Source: an uncultured Prevotellaceae bacterium
GTDB taxonomy: Bacteria > Bacteroidota > Bacteroidia > Bacteroidales > Bacteroidaceae
Direction: 5' to 3'
Length of the DNA stretch: 8,907 nucleotides
Assembly (NCBI GenBank): GCA_947306845.1
Contig: CAMZHP010000118.1
Coordinates: forward strand, 1-8,907
Positions 6,688 through 8,907 of the stretch are shown one piece after another; the first letter of the stretch is position 1; every line of letters begins with the position of its first letter. The translations under genes and the position numbers were made by a program. Below the pieces are notes generated by a model that ran no database searches, was not told where the DNA came from, and saw nothing but the letters and a program-made list of their open reading frames with translations.

Positions 6688-6701
6688 AGCCTTCTGAGGC
6701 T
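6688..6701 (+). other. small hairpin at the 5' end of the ftcD transcript
   Basis: AGCCT-TCTG-AGGCT forms a 5-bp stem with a 4-base loop, followed by ATTTTTC. It lies within a few bases of the predicted start. It could stabilise the mRNA 5' end; as a terminator it would be weak because both stem and T-run are short. Confidence 0.4.
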
Positions 6702-6709
6702 ATTTTTCG

Positions 6710-6720
6710 GGTGATTCACC
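6710..6720 (+). repeat. 11-base perfect palindrome in the ftcD leader
   Basis: GGTGATTCACC consists of GGTGA and TCACC around a single T. It ends three bases before the ATG of the short leader ORF. Too small for a stable RNA hairpin; a DNA-binding half-site pair or coincidence are both possible. Confidence 0.35.
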
Positions 6721-6723
6721 TGA

Positions 6724-6783
6724 ATGAGCAGAACACACCACTACTTGACATATAACCTAAATAATACGATAAAAACACAATGA
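6724..6783 (+). CDS. possible 19-residue leader peptide before ftcD
   Basis: A 19-codon ORF (MSRTHHYLTYNLNNTIKTQ) lies entirely in the ftcD leader. Its TGA stop shares ATGA with the ftcD start, a classic coupling geometry. It contains two adjacent histidines, suggestive beside histidine-degradation genes, but far fewer than known his leader peptides. No clear ribosome-binding site precedes it. The ORF is seen directly; expression and a regulatory role are conjecture, and an ORF this short can arise by chance. Confidence 0.3.
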   Translation: MSRTHHYLTYNLNNTIKTQ

Positions 6784-8489
6784 AAAAGCAAATTATCGAA
6801 TGCGTGCCCAACTTCAGCGAGGGCCGCGACCCTGCAGTCATCAAACAGATTACCGACGAGATAGAGCGCGTGAAAGGCGTGAGCCTGCTCGATGTGGACC
6901 CCGGCGAGGCCACTCACCGCACCGTGGTGACTTTCGTGGGTGAACCCGAACCCGTCATGGAGGCCGCCTTCAGGGCAGTGCGCAAGGCCGGACAAGTCAT
7001 CGACATGCGGCAGCACCATGGTGCCCATCCCCGCATGGGAGCTACCGATGTGCTGCCCCTGATACCCGTGAGCGGCATCACCCTGGAAGAGTGCGCCCAA
7101 CTGGCACGCACACTGGCACGCCGCATAGCCGACGAGCTGCGCATACCCACCTACTGCTACGAAGCGGCAGCCCTGAAGCCCGAGCGGAAGAACCTGGCCG
7201 TGTGCCGCGAGGGCGAGTATGAGGCGCTGGCTGAGAAACTGACCACACCGGGCAAAGAGCCCGACTTCGGCGCCCGTCCCATGGACGACGACATAGCCCG
7301 CACAGGTGCCACCGCAGTGGGCGCGCGCGATTTTTTGATAGCCGTCAACTTCAACCTGAACACCACGTCCACCCGCCGCGCCAACGCCATCGCCTTCGAT
7401 GTGCGAGAGAAAGGACGGCCCAAGCGCGAGGGCGGTCTGCTCACCGGCAAACCGCTGAAAGACGCCAACGGCAACCCCATCATGCTGCCCGGCACCCTGA
7501 AAGGCACGAAGGCCATTGGATGGTTCATCGACGAATACGGCATCGCCCAGGTGTCGATGAACATCACCGACATCAGGCAGACACCGCTGCATGTGGCCTT
7601 CGACGAGGTGTGCCGCTGCGCACAGAACCGCGGCATACGCGTCACCGGCACCGAAATAGTGGGCCTCATTCCCAAGAGCACCCTCATCGATGCGGGACGC
7701 TACTTCCTGGAAAAGCAGCAGCGCTCCACCGGCATACCCGAGAAAGACATCATCGACATCGCCATCCACTCGCTCGGGCTCTCCGATCTGCGGCCTTTCC
7801 GCCCGGAGGAGAAAGTGATAGAGATGCTGCTGGAAAAAGACCACCAGAACGGCAGCAACCTGGCCGACCTGACCGTAAAGGACTTCGCCTATGAGACCTC
7901 GCGCGAGAGTCCCGCCCCCGGCGGAGGCACCATAGCCGCCTATATGGGCGCGCTGGGCGCCGCACTGGGCACCATGGTGGCCAACCTGTCAAGTCACAAG
8001 CGCGGATGGGACGACCGCTGGGAGGTATTTGCCCGCCACGCCGACAACGGACAGGCCCTCATGAGCCAGCTCATAGCACTGGTGGATGAAGACACCCAGG
8101 CCTTCAACCGCATCATGGAGGCCTTCGGCATGCCCAAACAGACCGAGGCCGACAAGGCCGCACGCTCCGCCGCCATACAGGCTGCCACTCTCTATGCCGC
8201 AGAAGTACCCCTTCGCACCATGCAGGCCGCCAGCCAGGTGTTCGCCCTGTGCCGCGCCATGGCCGAGACTGGCAACCCCAACAGTGTGAGCGATGCCGGT
8301 GTGGGTGCCCTGGCTGCCCGTGCCGCCGTGCTGGGCGCCGGACTGAACGTGAAAATCAACGCCGCCTCGCTGAAAGACCGCGAAAAAGCCGCCCAGCTGA
8401 TTGGTGAAGCCGAACAACTGATGCGCCGGACCGACGAGGAGGAACGCCAGATAATGGCCATCGTAGAGAAAGTAATCAACGCACAATAA
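6780..8489 (+). CDS. ftcD: bifunctional glutamate formimidoyltransferase / formimidoyl-THF cyclodeaminase
   Basis: A 569-residue fusion for the last folate-dependent steps of histidine degradation. The N-terminal half (about 1-345) moves the formimino group from N-formimino-L-glutamate to tetrahydrofolate. It starts IIECVPNFSEGRD (5-17) and contains HHGAHPRMGATDVLP; H83 corresponds by alignment from memory to the catalytic histidine of the mammalian enzyme. RTGATAVGARDFLIAVN and the GIxVTGTEIVGLIP stretch are also typical. The C-terminal half (about 365-569) is the cyclodeaminase, releasing ammonia and forming methenyl-THF. It opens LTVKDFAYETS, then SPAPGGGTIAAYMGALGAALG and the NPNSVSDAGVGALAA segment. 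Cytoplasmic. Some Bacteroidota encode the halves separately (ftcD and fchA), so the fusion is worth noting. The start is preceded by an A-rich leader without a Shine-Dalgarno sequence. hutU follows after 14 bases. Function is very well supported. Confidence 0.97.
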   Translation: MKKQIIECVPNFSEGRDPAVIKQITDEIERVKGVSLLDVDPGEATHRTVVTFVGEPEPVMEAAFRAVRKAGQVIDMRQHHGAHPRMGATDVLPLIPVSGITLEECAQLARTLARRIADELRIPTYCYEAAALKPERKNLAVCREGEYEALAEKLTTPGKEPDFGARPMDDDIARTGATAVGARDFLIAVNFNLNTTSTRRANAIAFDVREKGRPKREGGLLTGKPLKDANGNPIMLPGTLKGTKAIGWFIDEYGIAQVSMNITDIRQTPLHVAFDEVCRCAQNRGIRVTGTEIVGLIPKSTLIDAGRYFLEKQQRSTGIPEKDIIDIAIHSLGLSDLRPFRPEEKVIEMLLEKDHQNGSNLADLTVKDFAYETSRESPAPGGGTIAAYMGALGAALGTMVANLSSHKRGWDDRWEVFARHADNGQALMSQLIALVDEDTQAFNRIMEAFGMPKQTEADKAARSAAIQAATLYAAEVPLRTMQAASQVFALCRAMAETGNPNSVSDAGVGALAARAAVLGAGLNVKINAASLKDREKAAQLIGEAEQLMRRTDEEERQIMAIVEKVINAQ

Positions 8490-8503
8490 AACCCCATCCT
8501 GCC

Positions 8504-8907
8504 ATGACAAACGAAGCTTTTCAGAATGAGATAAGAGCGGGTATTCCCGATACCCTGCCCCAGGCCAAGGCCTACGACCCCGACATCAACCATGCTCCCA
8601 AGCGCAAGGACATCCTCACACCGGCCGAGAAACGGCTGGCCCTGCGCAACGCGCTGCGCTACTTCCCCCAGCACCTGCACGCACAACTGGCACCGGAGTT
8701 TGCCGAGGAGCTGCACCGCTACGGCCGCATCTACATGTACCGCTACCGCCCCGACTACGATATCTACGCGCGGCCCATCGACGAGTATCCGCACCGCTCG
8801 CGCCAGGCGGCCGCCATCATGCTGATGATACAGAACAACCTCGACCCGCGTGTGGCACAGCATCCCCACGAGCTCATCATCTACGGCGGCAACGGCGCCA
8901 TCTTCCA
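8504..8907 (+). CDS. hutU: urocanate hydratase, N-terminal part, cut by window edge
   Basis: 134 complete codons of urocanase, which converts urocanate to imidazolonepropionate using tightly bound NAD as an electrophile. Diagnostic stretches are ALRYFP, YGRIYMYRYRPDY, RQAAAIMLMIQNNLDPRVAQ, HPHELIIYGGNGAIF. The last is the glycine-rich YGGNG region near the N-terminus of all urocanases. It starts 14 bases after ftcD with no terminator between, so the two are co-transcribed. The rest of the enzyme, and probably hutI/hutH, should lie to the right. No frameshift is seen in the visible part. Confidence 0.95.
   Translation, partial: MTNEAFQNEIRAGIPDTLPQAKAYDPDINHAPKRKDILTPAEKRLALRNALRYFPQHLHAQLAPEFAEELHRYGRIYMYRYRPDYDIYARPIDEYPHRSRQAAAIMLMIQNNLDPRVAQHPHELIIYGGNGAIF

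Larger units (their letters stand above)
6298..6779. other. divergent intergenic region, about 480 bp
   Basis: AT-rich region between the leftward Nudix start and the rightward ftcD start. It contains one promoter per strand, a pair of palindromic operator-like sites, several inverted repeats and one short leader ORF, all listed separately. An AT palindrome TTTTATATAAAA (6634-6645) and an inverted repeat TTTTTGT/ACAAAAA (6575-6591) lie between the two promoters. No tRNA or known riboswitch was recognised. If the Nudix protein starts at 6327 or 6384, part of 6298-6384 is coding. Confidence 0.75.

Noticed and set aside
6688..6707. Intrinsic terminator or attenuator before ftcD
   Set aside because: The hairpin has only five base pairs and five Ts, and sits at the predicted transcript start; too weak to call a terminator.
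6741..7844. A 367-codon open frame on the minus strand
   Set aside because: Antisense to ftcD; long spurious frames are common opposite GC-rich genes, and the Gly/Ala/His-rich translation has no family features.
7989..8869. Minus-strand frames opposite the end of ftcD and the start of hutU
   Set aside because: They are antisense to two confidently identified genes and have no domain or initiation context.

Overview
The window looks like chromosomal DNA from a member of the Bacteroidota, most likely a Prevotella/Segatella-type or related gut or oral organism. Two promoters match the Bacteroidota consensus (TTTG, 20-base spacer, TAnnTTTG), start codons mostly have A-rich leaders and no strong Shine-Dalgarno sequence, and the encoded FTCD, HutU and Nudix proteins read like Bacteroidota family members. 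The genus is an inference; no rRNA or marker gene is present.

Minus strand, 6297 down to 1: a tightly packed gene set read as Nudix hydrolase, short zinc-type dehydrogenase (MDR), asparagine-synthetase-type amidotransferase, SAM methyltransferase, and an NRPS of layout A-T-R that runs off the left edge. From the dehydrogenase onward the genes overlap or nearly touch (13-base overlap, 4-base gap, 20-base overlap), so they are almost certainly one transcript. The NRPS starts directly with an adenylation domain (no condensation domain), carries one thiolation site, and enters a reductase-like Rossmann domain. The simplest reading is a small biosynthetic cluster that activates one amino acid, possibly an aromatic or hydrophobic one, and releases it reductively as an aldehyde or alcohol, with amidation, methylation and redox tailoring. 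I do not recognise it as a described pathway.

Middle, about 6298 to 6779: a divergent regulatory region. It holds one Bacteroidota-type promoter per strand, a 17-bp palindrome (TGCGTA-N5-TACGCA) present as one perfect and one near-perfect copy 53 bp apart flanking the leftward promoter, a bulged 27-base inverted repeat in the Nudix leader, an inverted repeat inside the spacer of the rightward promoter, and a 19-codon leader ORF ending in a four-base ATGA overlap with ftcD.

Plus strand, 6780 to the end: histidine degradation. A fused glutamate formimidoyltransferase/formimidoyl-THF cyclodeaminase (ftcD) is followed 14 bases later by the start of urocanate hydratase (hutU), cut by the right edge. 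These genes are visibly more GC-rich than the biosynthetic set, suggesting a different origin or different expression demands for the two halves.
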